From positions 22,933,774 through 22,997,773 of the forward strand of contig CM034314.1 in assembly GCA_019925795.1 (NCBI GenBank): a stretch of DNA of 64,000 bases, read 5' to 3'. Position numbers and translations under genes: made by a program. This document shows, in pieces, positions 46,790-57,175 of the stretch. Under the pieces are notes generated by a model. That model made no database searches. It was not told the DNA's origin and saw nothing but the letters and a program-made list of their open reading frames with translations. Origin of the DNA: Dendrobium chrysotoxum (lineage: Eukaryota > Streptophyta > Magnoliopsida > Asparagales > Orchidaceae). The first letter of the stretch is position 1. Every line of letters starts with the position of its first letter.

Positions 46790-47225
46790 TGACCTATCCG
46801 TCAATCTGGTCTAGACTCAGATTTGTAAAATTCAAGTTCGGATTGATCCATTTAATAAATGAGTTAGATTTGAGTCATGTATTTCGATCTGTTTATAAAT
46901 GGGTTGGGCTCGAGTTGATCCACCAACTCGATTTTGATTCGAAAATGAGCCGTTTAATATATTTACTTAATTTTTTTAAATTTTTACTATAATATTCTTA
47001 TTTTTTGATCAATTATTCAAAAATTTATGATTAAAATGTTAATAAAAATAAATATTTTTAATTAAAATAGGTTATCGGATTAGGTTTGGGTTGCTTGCAA
47101 GTCGGTTTTGGGTTAATTTTTTTACCCGTTTATTAAACGGGTAGGATTTGAGTTGTCCGGATTCGAGCCAGGTCAATTTTGAGGTGGACCAGAACCCGAT
47201 TTGCTTACCCGTTTCGACACCTTAA
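46790..47225. mobile_element. Decayed hAT-type element
   Basis: Contains AACGGGTAGGATTTGAGTTG, GGACCAGAACCCGATTTGC and a right end CCGTTTCGACACCTTA resembling the TTGACACCCCTA terminus. The left end near 46790 (GACCTATCCGTCAA) is unclear. Confidence 0.45.
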
Positions 47226-47332
47226 ATTTACTTGTTTTTTTACTTGAATATTTTGGCCTAAATTTAACTCCACATTTTAGTTTATTATTTGTTAGAAAAA
47301 TTTTGTAATTGATAAATCATCAAAATTTAGCT

Positions 47333-47950
47333 CGATCGGGTACAAATATCGATGCATTTTTTAATTAAAAACTTCTAGAATTAAATATAAGATTATCAAA
47401 ATTCTGATTTGTGCAAAATTATGATCAAAATAAGCTTCTTGTCGAGGCGAACCCAACGAAACCATAAATGATCCAATCCAAGCCCAAATTAACGGCCCAA
47501 AGCTCAATTAAATATTTCAGGACATTAATTGGACACCCAAATGATCTCTGAATTTTACATGTTTATAGTCAAATTGAGTGCCTCAACGAGAGGAATCCCA
47601 TGACCCCATGATTGATTAATTTCGACATGATTAAGGCACTCAAATGTTGAAGAAATAATCTAAAATGAGGGAATTAATATAAGTCGTCTGATGAAATGCT
47701 CCGAATTTGCTTCAAATTTTGTCCAGATTTACGGGGTATGCGACACTCAATATATAAAGAGGCCCCCACCTTTCACATGAAGAGAGAGCTAAGTTAGAGA
47801 TTTAAGAGAGTTCTAAAGCTTAAAGAATTATGAAGGTCTACTCAAGCACCACTGCTAATGAGCCCTCGTTGCCCAGCCACTAATGGATCTCTGACCATCT
47901 GATGCTGCAGGACCTCTTATAACATCTACTGAATCCATGCACATTTGTAA
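47333..47950 (+). mobile_element. LTR family A, copy A7 (partial)
   Basis: Opening CGATCGGGTACAAATATCG, then the GTGCCTCAACGAGAGGAATCC phrase (47578) and the TATAAAGAGGCCCCC promoter-like stretch (47754). The 3' part past 47950 does not match, so it is truncated or overwritten. Confidence 0.6.
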
Positions 47951-48599
47951 CTATTTTGACCTGCTCTGGTAAGGGCAACCCATTGAAAATTTTTCATTCA
48001 TATCTTTTGCATGTGTATATGCGTGTTCTATGTGTATATAGGGTGTCAGAATCTGTTCTGAAGTAGGTCTCGGAGGTCTAGGTGCATGCATGAAAAATCT
48101 GAATTTTTTTCTCAGGGAGCATGGCAACATCGGGATAGATGGCGCTATGGCATTGAGCTCTCTATCTTGTTGCCAAATTAATTCAAAGCTACGGTACTAG
48201 GGGAGGCATTGTGGCGCTACGATGCCACACTTCTTAGTGGATAGCGTTACAGGGGCGAGTGTCGCGGAGCCAAATCTAAATCTTATAAAAATATTATTTT
48301 TCATTTATTTCATTTTTATCAAAATTTATTTTCCTCATTCCAAAAAGCAGCTGACTAACTAGAGAGAGAGAAGGAGAATTCTATTAAAGGAAAGCTAGGT
48401 TTTGGTGACTTATGTTTATGTTTTGTTGTTTTTCTAGTTCTAAAAGTTGTATGTATTGAGATAAGTTGTAATCTATTTATTTCTGTTTTGAAAATACGGA
48501 GATTTTGATATTTTTTTATTTAATTTATAATTTCGTAGTGAAAAAAAGAATAACTTTATACTTACTAAACATTCTATATGTTACAAAGATAATCATTCT
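47951..48599. other. Unassigned stretch, LTR-like
   Basis: TGTCAGAATCTGTTCTGAAG at 48045 could open another LTR, and 48110-48260 is GC-richer. No partner end or coding region was found. Confidence 0.3.
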
Positions 48600-49792
48600 A
48601 GATATTTAAATATTTTCTTTTTTAAAAATTTTTGTTAAGTAATTTGAAAAGTGCTTTAGCATCTCTAAATGGTCCTTGGTGAAACGAATAGCTTCAGCTA
48701 TGATGGATTGATTTTGCGTGGTGTTGATAGAGTTCATCTTGCTTTCTTGTACTATTTTGTTTGCCTTCCAATCAGCTGATTTTTTATGAATCTTCCATCA
48801 AGTCTTCTTTGTATGTCTTGGTTTGGCATAGTGATCACACCATGGTCTTCCTCCCTTCTTTTGATGTTGATTTTTAATATGTGAGGGATTTTTATTGCTA
48901 CAGACTGTAAGAGCATTTCCTTCTTCAACCATTGGAGATCCTTATACACCTCCCAACATGACATTTCTTCTGCTCTCTTCCCTTCAAATTTCAGAAAAGT
49001 CCTCCTAGAGATTTGGAAGAGGTTTAGTTCCCATGATCCGTCCTCTAATGCCATCCAGGTTCTTGTTCAAACCCATCAAGAATTTGAATCTTCTTTTTGT
49101 CTCAACAATCTTCCGGTGAAGTGTGTGATCTTCCGAGCATTTCCATTGATATTATTCAAATGTATCTAATTCTTGCCAATAACGGGTTAGAGTATCAAAG
49201 TATTGAATTACCATCAGGTCCTCTTGTCCTCAGTCGTGAAGGATGGTCTCAATTGTGAATAGCTCAGAAGAGTTATCGCAACTAGAGTAGGTCTCTTTAA
49301 CAGCCTCCCATATTTCTTAGGCCGTGTCGCAAAGAAGAAAGTTCTTACTGATGTATACATTTATGATGTTGATGAGCCAAGACATGATCTGATGATTCTC
49401 TTCTTTCCATTTCTATAGAGAGGATTGGTTTGCAGTGGTATAAGGGCTTCACCAGTGAGATAGTCCTATTTCCTTCTCTTGCAATATAACATTCTCACCG
49501 ATTGAGACCACTGCAAAAAAATTTGCCCATTAAATTTGTGGTTTGTGATGTGAGGAAGAGGAGAAGAGTTGTTTGCAGATCTAGAGTTTCTAGTGTTTAA
49601 ACTGGTAATATTTGGGTAGGAGGATGAGACTTTGCTATCCGTGGGTATGGTTAGGTTACCTCGGTTGAAAGAGAAGATGAATTTTGGGCAAGGGCTACCA
49701 GTGCTTGAAGAGAGGCTATTGGCAGGATGATGGAGAGTTACCGCAGGTTGAAGGTTGGAAGAAAGGGAGGAAGGTTTCCTACCGGCACTCAA
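48600..49792 (-). pseudogene. Ty1/copia gag, broken
   Basis: Minus strand. 49792-49466 ends in ITNHKFNGQIFLQWSQSVRMLY, the copia gag N-terminal block. It continues with stops and frame changes through ISKNFLLCDTA, EIWEAVKETYSS, QYFDTLTRYWQELDTFE, RRFKFLMGLNKNLDGIRGRIMGTKPLP and the zinc-knuckle region WCDHYAKPRHTKETWWKIHKKPADWK. In that knuckle two of the three expected Cys are Tyr and Trp. The sequence stops near 48600 before any protease. Confidence 0.8.
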
Positions 49793-49814
49793 AGAAGGCT
49801 TCAGATTTTCCTAA

Positions 49815-49826
49815 GCTCTGATACCA
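49815..49826 (-). promoter_or_regulatory. Copia primer binding site
   Basis: Minus strand TGGTATCAGAGC, the exact initiator tRNA-Met complement, directly next to the LTR. Confidence 0.9.
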
Positions 49827-50303
49827 TGAAGAAATTGTTTAGGGGAAATAGAATTCAAAATTTATTCCTTGGAATCATTACATATATATACACTCTAGAA
49901 GAATAAACCAAAATAGAAAGACTTTTAATCTAATTAATTATAATAAACATAAGAGGAATGTCATTTAATCTAATTGATTCTAATAATTATATCCCATGAA
50001 TTTTGGAGTCAGAAGAATAAATCTCCAACTGCCACCCATGATTGCAGCCTGCGGATTGCTGACCTGTCAAAACCGTGGGCTCCCTCTTTACCTTGTGATT
50101 CAACACTTTCTCTAGTAGATAAAACATCCATTATTTTAAGTTCTGATTACAAACTAGGCTTTATAATTTATGTGCAGCCCAAGAGTAGATGATTAAAAAC
50201 ACTAAAATTATCACTTATTTGACATATATGAGCTATATTTAAAAATTTTATATTTTTTGAAGACATCACATGCAAATAATTGATTCCTACTAATAACCTA
50301 ACA
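49827..50303 (-). mobile_element. 5' LTR of the minus-strand copia element
   Basis: Read on the minus strand: starts TGTTAGGTTATTAGTAGG (50303) and ends CAATTTCTTCA (49827), followed by the PBS. About 477 bp. The outer end is inferred from the TGTTAG start usual in this superfamily. Confidence 0.65.
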
Positions 50304-50389
50304 TTTGTTATATTATTCTTTGTAGTTATCATATATGATTGAAATGAATTCCACACCTTCTCCAAACAGCTTTCAAAATCAAGTAATGA
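50304..50389. other. Short unassigned stretch
   Basis: Nothing recognised. Confidence 0.4.
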
Positions 50390-50491
50390 GGCTCCGTTTG
50401 GGATAGCTTTTGATCAATATTTTTTTATAATTTTTATGAAATTTTTACACTAAAATATTGTTTTAGAAAACAGTATCAAACGAAGTCTGAA
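50390..50491. mobile_element. MITE family B copy
   Basis: Left GGCTCCGTTTGGGATAGC, right GTATCAAACGAAGTC. Inverted, with an AT-rich interior. Confidence 0.55.
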
Positions 50492-50697
50492 CGGGTCACT
50501 ATCATTGCATTGAACGCTTTAAATAAGCCTTCCCGTCAATTATTTACACTTCAATCCTAATTACTTTCTTAGCTATATATAATTACTACAGCATTTTATG
50601 CTTGTAATAGCTTACAATATTCAGGTCAGGAGATTGCATTATGTTCACGCTTTTTTAATTTACAAATGGATGGGAATACACAAAAACAAAGAAAATT

Positions 50698-50946
50698 TTT
50701 TTGCTTTGTTTCGAATACTTTAATACTGCTTTCTAAAATAATTTTTTACTACAAAAATTTTTGTATCAAAAAAATTGCTGTAGGCTTCGTTTGAGACAGA
50801 TTTCTTAATATTTTTTGAATTTTTTAGTTGAAAATTTTTTTGAATTAAAATTTTTTGTACTAAAAAAGCTGTTTAAGAAAGCAGTAAAAAGCCATCCCAA
50901 ACAAGATCTTAAAAAGTAGTATGAAACTATCCCAAATGAAGCCTTA
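50698..50946. mobile_element. MITE family B: nested pair
   Basis: Outer left end TTTGCTTTGTTTCGAA (50698) and outer right end CCCAAATGAAGCC (50946) enclose a whole inner copy from GGCTTCGTTTGAGACAG (50789) to CCATCCCAAACAAGATC (50911). Both carry the CTGCTTTCT/AGAAAGCAG marks. Confidence 0.65.
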
Positions 50947-51552
50947 AAAGATAGTTATAAAATTTATATTATATCACCATTTAAGAATTAGATAATTTAA
51001 TAAAAAATCTTATGAAAAATTATATGAATAAATTTAAATAAAATGAAACTATCATTTAAAAAAAAATAATATTTTTTCGCATCTGCATATTTAAAGAAAA
51101 TATTATACTAGTAATTTCTCACTAAATGTAAGATGGAAAATTTTAAATCAGAATACACTAATGGTAGAGAATATTTAGTTTTTTTTTTAATAAATAAACT
51201 CTATAATTTTTATATATTGTTATCAGGAGTTTCTTATATATTTATGTATCTAATTTTTTATAAATAAATATAAATTTTTAGATAATAGATTTATAAATAC
51301 ATCAGATTAAATCCCTTATTATAAGATTTTATTAACAACTTATTACCAAAGCATGTTGCGGATGGAATTTAAATTCACGTCGTATTCCAGGCCGAAAGTT
51401 CGAGGAAATAGAGAGGTTTGTCTCCATGAGATAATGTCAATGATATATAAACATCAAGACCTATTTGGAGACTCGGTCAACACATCCGAACAAAGCATTG
51501 TTCACATATGAATGGAAGAAAAGGTGTAATAGTGACAGCCATCAAATGACTT
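50947..51552. other. Unassigned AT-rich stretch
   Basis: No gene seen. Confidence 0.45.
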
Positions 51553-52070
51553 TTAAGAGTGAAGAAGAAAACATAAAATTGACTTGGGTGTTATTTCTAG
51601 AGAATACGATTGTCCTATAATATTGACTTGGGTGTTATTTCCCGAGGTCAACCACCAAGTCTCATCAGCTCCATCGTCGTACTTCGTCAGCTCCATCATC
51701 CCGAGATCAACCGCTCGACTCGTTATCTCCATCTTCCCGAGCTCCGTCATCCCGAGGTTGGCCATCGTGCTTCGTCATCGTCATGCTCCGTTGTCGTCAA
51801 GGTGCTCCATCATCGTCATTTCTTTTTTCCCTCGTCGAGATTTTGTTTTCCCTCGTCGAGATTTCGTTTTCCCGCCCGCGTCGTCATACGATTTTCTTTT
51901 CCTGCCAGAATGTCACCTCCGGGAGCTGCTCCACGAGCTGGCGAGTTGAGCAGAGGTATGTTCGAGTTCAAAATCGTGTTCGAGCTCAACTCGTCGAGCC
52001 TGTTAACGAGTCAAGTCTGAGCCGGCTCGCAAGTCGGCTTGACTCGATTGCATGCACCACTAAGTGACTT
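51553..52070. mobile_element. Decayed hAT-type element with CGTCATC-type core
   Basis: The right part (51940-52065) has GTTCGAGCTCAACTCGTCGAGC and GCTCGCAAGTCGGC and an end GACTCGATTGCATGCACCACTA, like the element at 12983-13578. The core is a tract of CGTCATCCCGAG/CTTCGTCAGCTCC words (51650-51860). GACTTGGGTGTTATTTC occurs twice (51581 and 51624). Overlapping frames through the core have no domain. Confidence 0.5.
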
Positions 52071-52141
52071 TATATGATACGATTAATTGCACTATTTTTA
52101 ATGCAAAATCAAAGACTATTAAGTATGTTCTGATACGTTTA

Positions 52142-52574
52142 TGTTAGGATATCCTCACGTAACTTTTTTTCATTTCAGGAGCAATGGTAAGTTGTTCCAA
52201 ATAAATTGGATTGCTTTCCTTTTCGGTATGGTATAGAGCAATGCAATTATTCTAATGAAAGCAATCATAAATAGTGGTGAAATCTTAAAAAGAAGAATAG
52301 ATGCTATCGTTATCTTCTAATCCTTCTCTAACCGTTAGATACTTAATACACCCAGCTCTTGGTAACCTTTCTCCCTATAAATACAACTACTATACTTGGC
52401 AAACGGTAAGCCAATGTAGCATCATACAGGTTTTATGTTTTCTACACTTACTTGGTTCTTTAGTTTTCTTTGTCTCTATTTTTCTTATTGCTTGTTTTGT
52501 CTGTCATGCTATATTTACAGAAGTAACAAGTTATTTTTAATTACTTATATTCTCACTGAATAAGTGTTGTCGCA
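52142..52574 (+). mobile_element. 5' LTR of a plus-strand copia element
   Basis: Starts TGTTAGGATATCC and ends GTTGTCGCA directly before a perfect PBS. 433 bp. A TATA box, TATAAATA, is at 52376-52383. Element transcription would start about 30 bases later. Confidence 0.8.
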
Positions 52575-52586
52575 TGGTATCAGAGC
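52575..52586 (+). promoter_or_regulatory. Copia primer binding site
   Basis: TGGTATCAGAGC, an exact match to the initiator tRNA-Met complement, adjoining the LTR. Confidence 0.92.
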
Positions 52587-52649
52587 TAATGCCTCAAAGG
52601 CTTTCATCTTTTTCTACAATAGCTCAACTGTTCTATCTGTTGGTTACTA

Positions 52650-53609
52650 ATGGCCACTTTAGCAAATCTAACCAAGCAAATATCTATGCAATCCAGATGG
52701 AGTTCCCTTAACGAATCCGCACTATAATCATTGGATGTTAATTGATCGAAATCTAATAATTACCTTATATTTAGTTATACTTCTTCTTTATTACCATATG
52801 TTCTGAATCTTGAAATTTGTCATGATGTATGACTAACGATTGACAAAAGATTACAATTTACAAATCGGTCTCGCATCCTTAAACTCAATAATGAGTTGCA
52901 TCATATTATAATGAAAGGCATGACTATGACTCAATAACTATCTTTGATAAAAGCAAAAGTAGATGCAATTAATTAATGTTGTTGGAAGTTCACTTGATTC
53001 AGAGGATATCATCTTATACACTTTGAATGGCCTACCATCTTCTCACAATGCATTCAAAACAGCCATTTTCACTCTCCAACCTGTACACCTTGATGATCTA
53101 TACTCTCTTTTGTGCAATGAATAAATCAATTAGGCTATTGAAGCATTATGTTAAGCTAACATATCAGAATATCTAGAACTGTTAGTGCCTCTTAATACAT
53201 TCAAAAGTCAAGGCAGAGGAAGAAATTCAAAATTTGTTCGTGGACATCCATATGGTTATGTTGGTCGCAATATTGTTGGAAGAGGAACTTGATGCAACCG
53301 CTCTAGTGAATGCTAGATTTGTCTCAAAAGAGGGCACTCTGCTGCTTCTTACTGGTTTCGAACAGATTTATCATACCAAGCACATAACTCTACTACTTTA
53401 ACCACCACTGCTCATTCCACTTCACCAGAATGGTTTCTTGATATAGGAGCTTCATCTCATTTAACTTCTGACCCAACATGGCTGCAATTTACACAATCTT
53501 ATCAAGGTCCTCAACAAATATCTGTTGAAAATGGACAGATACTACTAATTTCTGCCACTAGATATGGTCTTCTTCCTACCCCTTCACGTAAGCTACTTCT
53601 CCACCCCTT
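52650..53609 (+). pseudogene. Ty1/copia gag and protease start, broken
   Basis: ATG at 52650 begins MATLANLTKQIS. Later, in changing frames, come RSRILKLNNELHHIIMKGMTMTQ, VNSLDSEDIILYTLNGLPSSHNAFKTAIFTLQPVHLDDLYSLLCNE (gag), GRGRNSKFVRGHPYGYVGRN and CLKRGHSAASYWF (zinc-knuckle remains), and EWFLDIGASSHLTSDPTWL (protease; the usual motif is DTGASSHLT, so the Thr is now Ile). Many stops. Interrupted at 53609 by CACTA-3 and resumed at 55697. Confidence 0.85.
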
Positions 53610-53699
53610 CACTACTGGAAAATTGCATGATGCCGGCGGCCCAAATCCACTAGAAATTATAAAATTCTATTGGAAAATGTGAATTTTTGATGGATTTCT

Positions 53700-53760
53700 T
53701 GCAACCTGTACCATCTTCTCACAATGCATTCAAAACAGCCATTTTCATCTCATTTAACTC
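53700..53760 (+). repeat. Patchwork copy of nearby copia gag/protease sequence inside CACTA-3
   Basis: 53710-53747 is identical to 53034-53071 (38 bases of gag). 53744-53759 is identical to 53451-53466 (16 bases of protease). 53702-53711 matches 53077-53086 (10 bases of gag). The three pieces overlap or abut, in an order different from the source. Confidence 0.85.
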
Positions 53761-54530
53761 CCAATTTTTGCAACTCATCCAACAATTGACTTTGATGCAT
53801 CTGTATCTGCATCTACATGTCATCTTATAATTTCCTAACTTACTCTAGCTCGGCTGTAAGGACAGCTACCCATTGGCTATACAACGACTCGTGGCTACTT
53901 GCTGAGAAGCTGGAGCCACCAGATGTCTTCCCCTCGTATGCGTAGGCTTGTGAGCCTAAACTATAAACCTGGCTTTTTTGTATTCCTCCAACCGCTTGTG
54001 AGCAAGTGCAGTAGTCAGAATGATCTGCTGATCCCCCAAAAGATTCCTCACCTGCTCCTAGCTAGCTCTCTCGAAGCCATGTGTACTCGTCCTACAAAAT
54101 TTAATACAAGATTAAGCAATTTACCTATGACACCTAAAATATTAAACTTACATGCTCACGTAGGCTATCCTTACTCGCTCATCAACCCATTACTGGTCCT
54201 CCTTCCGCTTGTGAGTATGACTATGTAACTCAACAGCGGTTGATTCTCTACCCAGCACCTCTTTTTATAATATACTTACATTACTATTCATATCTATGTA
54301 AATTATTAAAATCTTTTAAAATTTCTTACCAAACGTCGTATGTGCTCAATATGTGGAATTGAGTCCCGATTGTAGAGGGAACTACCCATGCCCCTAACAT
54401 CAGGAGCTCGATTTTGTCTATTCTGGTTTCTCCTCCTAGTATAATATGAGCTACCCCAAGCACTGGTTAGCTCGCCCCATACACTCTTATCAATTCAGAG
54501 TGGTCGCTCGCCTGACTTTCTAATGCCTAT
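53750..54530 (-). pseudogene. Transposase_24-like gene remnant in CACTA-3
   Basis: Minus-strand pieces: IRKSGERPLWIDKSVWGELTSAWGSSYYTRRRNQNRQNRAPD...GMGSSLYNRD (54530-54345), then ELHSHTHKRKEDQ-stop-WVDERVRIAY (about 54240-54165), then YEQVRNLLGDQQIILTTALAHKRLEEYKKA (about 54060-53950) and a tail MHQSQLLDELQKLGVK near 53800-53755. The order matches the gene in CACTA-1. Stops and frameshifts disable it. Confidence 0.65.
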
Positions 54531-54719
54531 AAATATATCTTACATGCAAGTTAACCCACACTTTTCAAAATTCTTTCTGATTTTATTATTGTGCTCGGAC
54601 AACCAATAAAAATATTTCTACATTAAAAAACATAAAACATAGAATATTTTTTTTAGCTTGACTAAAAAAGATATAATATAGAATATATTATTATAATACG
54701 TCTACTTTCCTAACTAGGT

Positions 54720-55190
54720 CATTAGTAGGCTGTCGTTTTATGTGACCAAACTATCTAAAGCAACTTTATCACTCTCTCTAATCTTATCTTCTATAGGAGC
54801 TTCTCCAACCTTTTCAAGTATATGCTCATTTCGTATCTTGTCTCTAAGAGTAAAGCCACTCATCAGCCCAACACATTCCTCCACTAAGTTTAAGGGAAAT
54901 TTTCTATCACACAATAAGCCAAACACCATATCTCAAGTAAAGCCAAACATCTTATAGAATTTTCCCCTAAGTTTAAGAGAATTTTCTATCACATAATAAG
55001 CCTAGCACATTCCTCCATTTTAACCATCCAACTTGATTTTTACTAATAGTATCCACATCTATTTCACCATGAACTCCCTCTCTAGTCTTATCAACAAGAA
55101 GAATATCATCAACAAAATGCATAAACCATTGTATAATCTCTTGCAAATGTCTATCGAGAACATCCATGACCAAAGGAAAAATAAATGGGC
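54720..55190 (-). pseudogene. RTE-type LINE reverse transcriptase fragment
   Basis: Minus strand. 55173-54973 reads LQEIIQWFMHFVDDILLVDKTREGVHGEIDVDTISKNQVGWLKWRNVLGLLCDRKF. FVDDILLVD corresponds to the FADDIVLVDE catalytic box of RTE LINEs, and GEID...GWLKWR belongs well downstream of it, so an internal deletion has joined them. 54929-54738 repeats FGLLCDRKFPLNL, then jumps to ECVGLMSGFTLRDKIRNEHILEKVGEAPIEDKIRES. LLCDRKF occurs twice, so part is duplicated. Confidence 0.75.
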
Positions 55191-55696
55191 TACTTACGGC
55201 AGATTTCTAGCGACTGTGGCGGCGAACATCAGCGACGGAGCAGTGTACAAGTAGGCAATGGAAGCGGCGTTCAGCTGGAGGGACTAACATGAGCGGGAGT
55301 GAAGCAAAATGAGCAGTAGTGAAATGACAAGGAAGATGGCCGCGGAAGGGAAATAAGACCTTTTCTGGCAATATTTCTAGCGGATTTTTTGTCAAAATTA
55401 TTTTCGGCGAAATTCTCGCCGAAAATGTTTCGTCAGGTTTAAGTAAGCAGGCAGATTTTTAGTCGAAAGTTTCATTGGTAATTTTTGGTGCATTATGCGC
55501 CTAAAGTTACCATCTATTTTACAAAAATTGACAATCTTTCAGACGGGCTTTTCACCGGAACATTTTCGACGGTTTATCCGTCAGAAAATCCTCCACTATG
55601 TTACTGGCAAAATAGCTGCCGGTTACACTGCCTCTTCTACTGGCGGATATAATTCTGCTAAAAATTTCGCTGGTATACCAATATTTTCCTATAGTG

Positions 55697-56040
55697 ATCA
55701 TGTCCCTAATCTTACTTATAACCTTTTATCTATCAAACAACTCACATCTAACAATAATTGCTCCATATTTGTTGATTCCCATGGATTTCAAGTCAAAATC
55801 TGAAGAACAATTCTCTTCTTCTCCAAGGTCCCAACCATAATGGCTTATACCCAGCTTTAACTTCTTCAACAAAGTTTAGCCCCACATTCGCTCTCCTCTC
55901 CAAAGTCACAAATCAATCTCTATAGCACAAGCAGTTCAGTCATCCTAGTGCTTCAGTTCCATTAACAACTGTACATAAACATTCTTATATACTTACAACC
56001 ACCTCTCATATTTACTTGAAATTCTTGTTCTCTGTCGACC
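55697..56040 (+). pseudogene. Copia pol fragment right of CACTA-3
   Basis: Resumes with DHVPNLTYNLLSIKQLTSNNNCSIFVDSHGFQVKI (to 55800), the stretch before the pre-integrase zinc finger. Further homology is frame-shifted (LSKVTNQSL, HPSASVPLT). The element ends where a family A fragment begins. Integrase, reverse transcriptase and the 3' LTR are absent. Confidence 0.75.
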
Positions 56041-56178
56041 CCTTCACATCAAACCACGGGGGAAACATAATAGCAGTAAAACACCAGATTTTTTTACATA
56101 GAAAATATAAAGAGGGAAAACCATGAGGCCTCGCTTAAGTGAAAAATTTCTAGGAGACTAGGTCAAATTGTCGAAGTC
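56040..56178 (-). mobile_element. LTR family A, fragment A8
   Basis: Only the block ACACCAGATTTTTTTACATAG...AGAGGGAAAACC...CCTCGCTTAAGTG matches copies A4, A5 and A6. GGAGACTAGGTCAAA at 56153 also occurs at 36607 upstream of the UGT gene. Confidence 0.5.
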
Positions 56179-57175
56179 GGCATTGCACTGTTCACTGCTG
56201 AGATAAAAAAATAAAAATGTCTATCCATTTGCCATTCGAGTGGACGCTCGCCGGAGCTACAAACGGGCGAATGATATTCGGTTGGAGACGCCGTTAGATA
56301 TTTTAAGTACTCTAAATCACATCGAATTATATGCATGAAAATATTATTTTAATTTTATGAAATTATATGCATGAAACGAATTTGATGGCATTTCCGTAAA
56401 TACTAAAAAATGATCATATATTATTTCTCATGGGTGAACTATGGAAATTAATGCAAACAATTGATACAGCTGATTTTCGGAATTAATAAATTGCATCAAT
56501 ATAAAGGTGGCTTTATGTTTGCTTGAATAGGGTATTGAGCGGCTTCTTAGTTGGAGAAGATTATTTATTCCATGTCATAAATCTTAAGCATACATTTTAT
56601 AATTAATTGTTCATCATTTTGAAGAAAATGTTGAAGTGTAAATTAAATCTAGATAGTATTTAATAATTCAAAATAATAATAATTTTTATAAATATTATTA
56701 ACTAAATTAGATGATACTCACGATTGCCAGCATTTCATTAGGTGCCAATTTATTTTAAGTTTGATATAAGTTTAAAATAGATTGCAATTGAATTAGCTCT
56801 GTCTATTGTGAAAAGATTGAGAATAGGAAGAAATTATTATGTGCTGTCACCAAACCGTTCGAAGGTCAATTAGGATGTGCCATGTCACCCGATACACAAC
56901 ATTACACAATAACGATATATAGTAAATTGTTCAGTGTCCTAATTGGCCTCCGGATGGCGTCCGGTGACCACACATAATAATTTTGCAAGAATAAGAGGTA
57001 GAGGAATAGGAAAAAGAGAAAAGAAAATTTTATTATTTACATACATGTACTAGTACATTTTCTTTTTATATGCTTATAAAGCCTTATGTATAAAAGGTAG
57101 GGATTAGGGTATCATGTTTGCCTGATGAACATAAACAATGATAGTAATACTCTTTAAGATGTACTATGGATGTTG
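56179..57175 (+). repeat. Segmental duplication, copy 2
   Basis: Partner of 41880-43934. It contains the empty sites for both hAT-type elements of copy 1, carries its own MITE (56829-56987), and is cut at 57175 by the CACTA end at 57176. A short extra repeat (two AATTATATGCATGAAA, near 56325-56375) accounts for most of the remaining length difference. Confidence 0.9.
56829..56987. mobile_element. MULE-type MITE inserted in copy 2
   Basis: 159 bp flanked by AGAATAGGA (56820-56828) and AGAATAAGA (56988-56996), a 9-bp duplication with one change. Inner ends AAATTATTATGTGCTGTCACC and, inverted, AAATTATTATGTGTGGTCACC pair over about 50 bp. Copy 1 has the uninterrupted GAGAATAGGAGGTAGAGG (43080-43097). 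The ends resemble those of the MITE at 38923 (AAATTATTAGGTC). Confidence 0.9.

Larger units (their letters stand above)
53610..55696 (-). mobile_element. CACTA-3: CACTA element inserted in the copia element
   Basis: Left end CACTACTGGAAAATTGC and right end, on the other strand, CACTATAGGAAAATATTGG. The right subterminal region (55375-55680) is rich in palindromes such as CGGCGAAATTCTCGCCG and GACGGTTTATCCGTC, as in CACTA elements. The copia frame breaks at the left end and resumes at the right end (DHVPNLTYNLLSI), which supports the boundaries. 2.09 kb; holds a broken Transposase_24-like gene and an RTE fragment. The three-base flanks CTT and ATC do not match. Confidence 0.8.
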
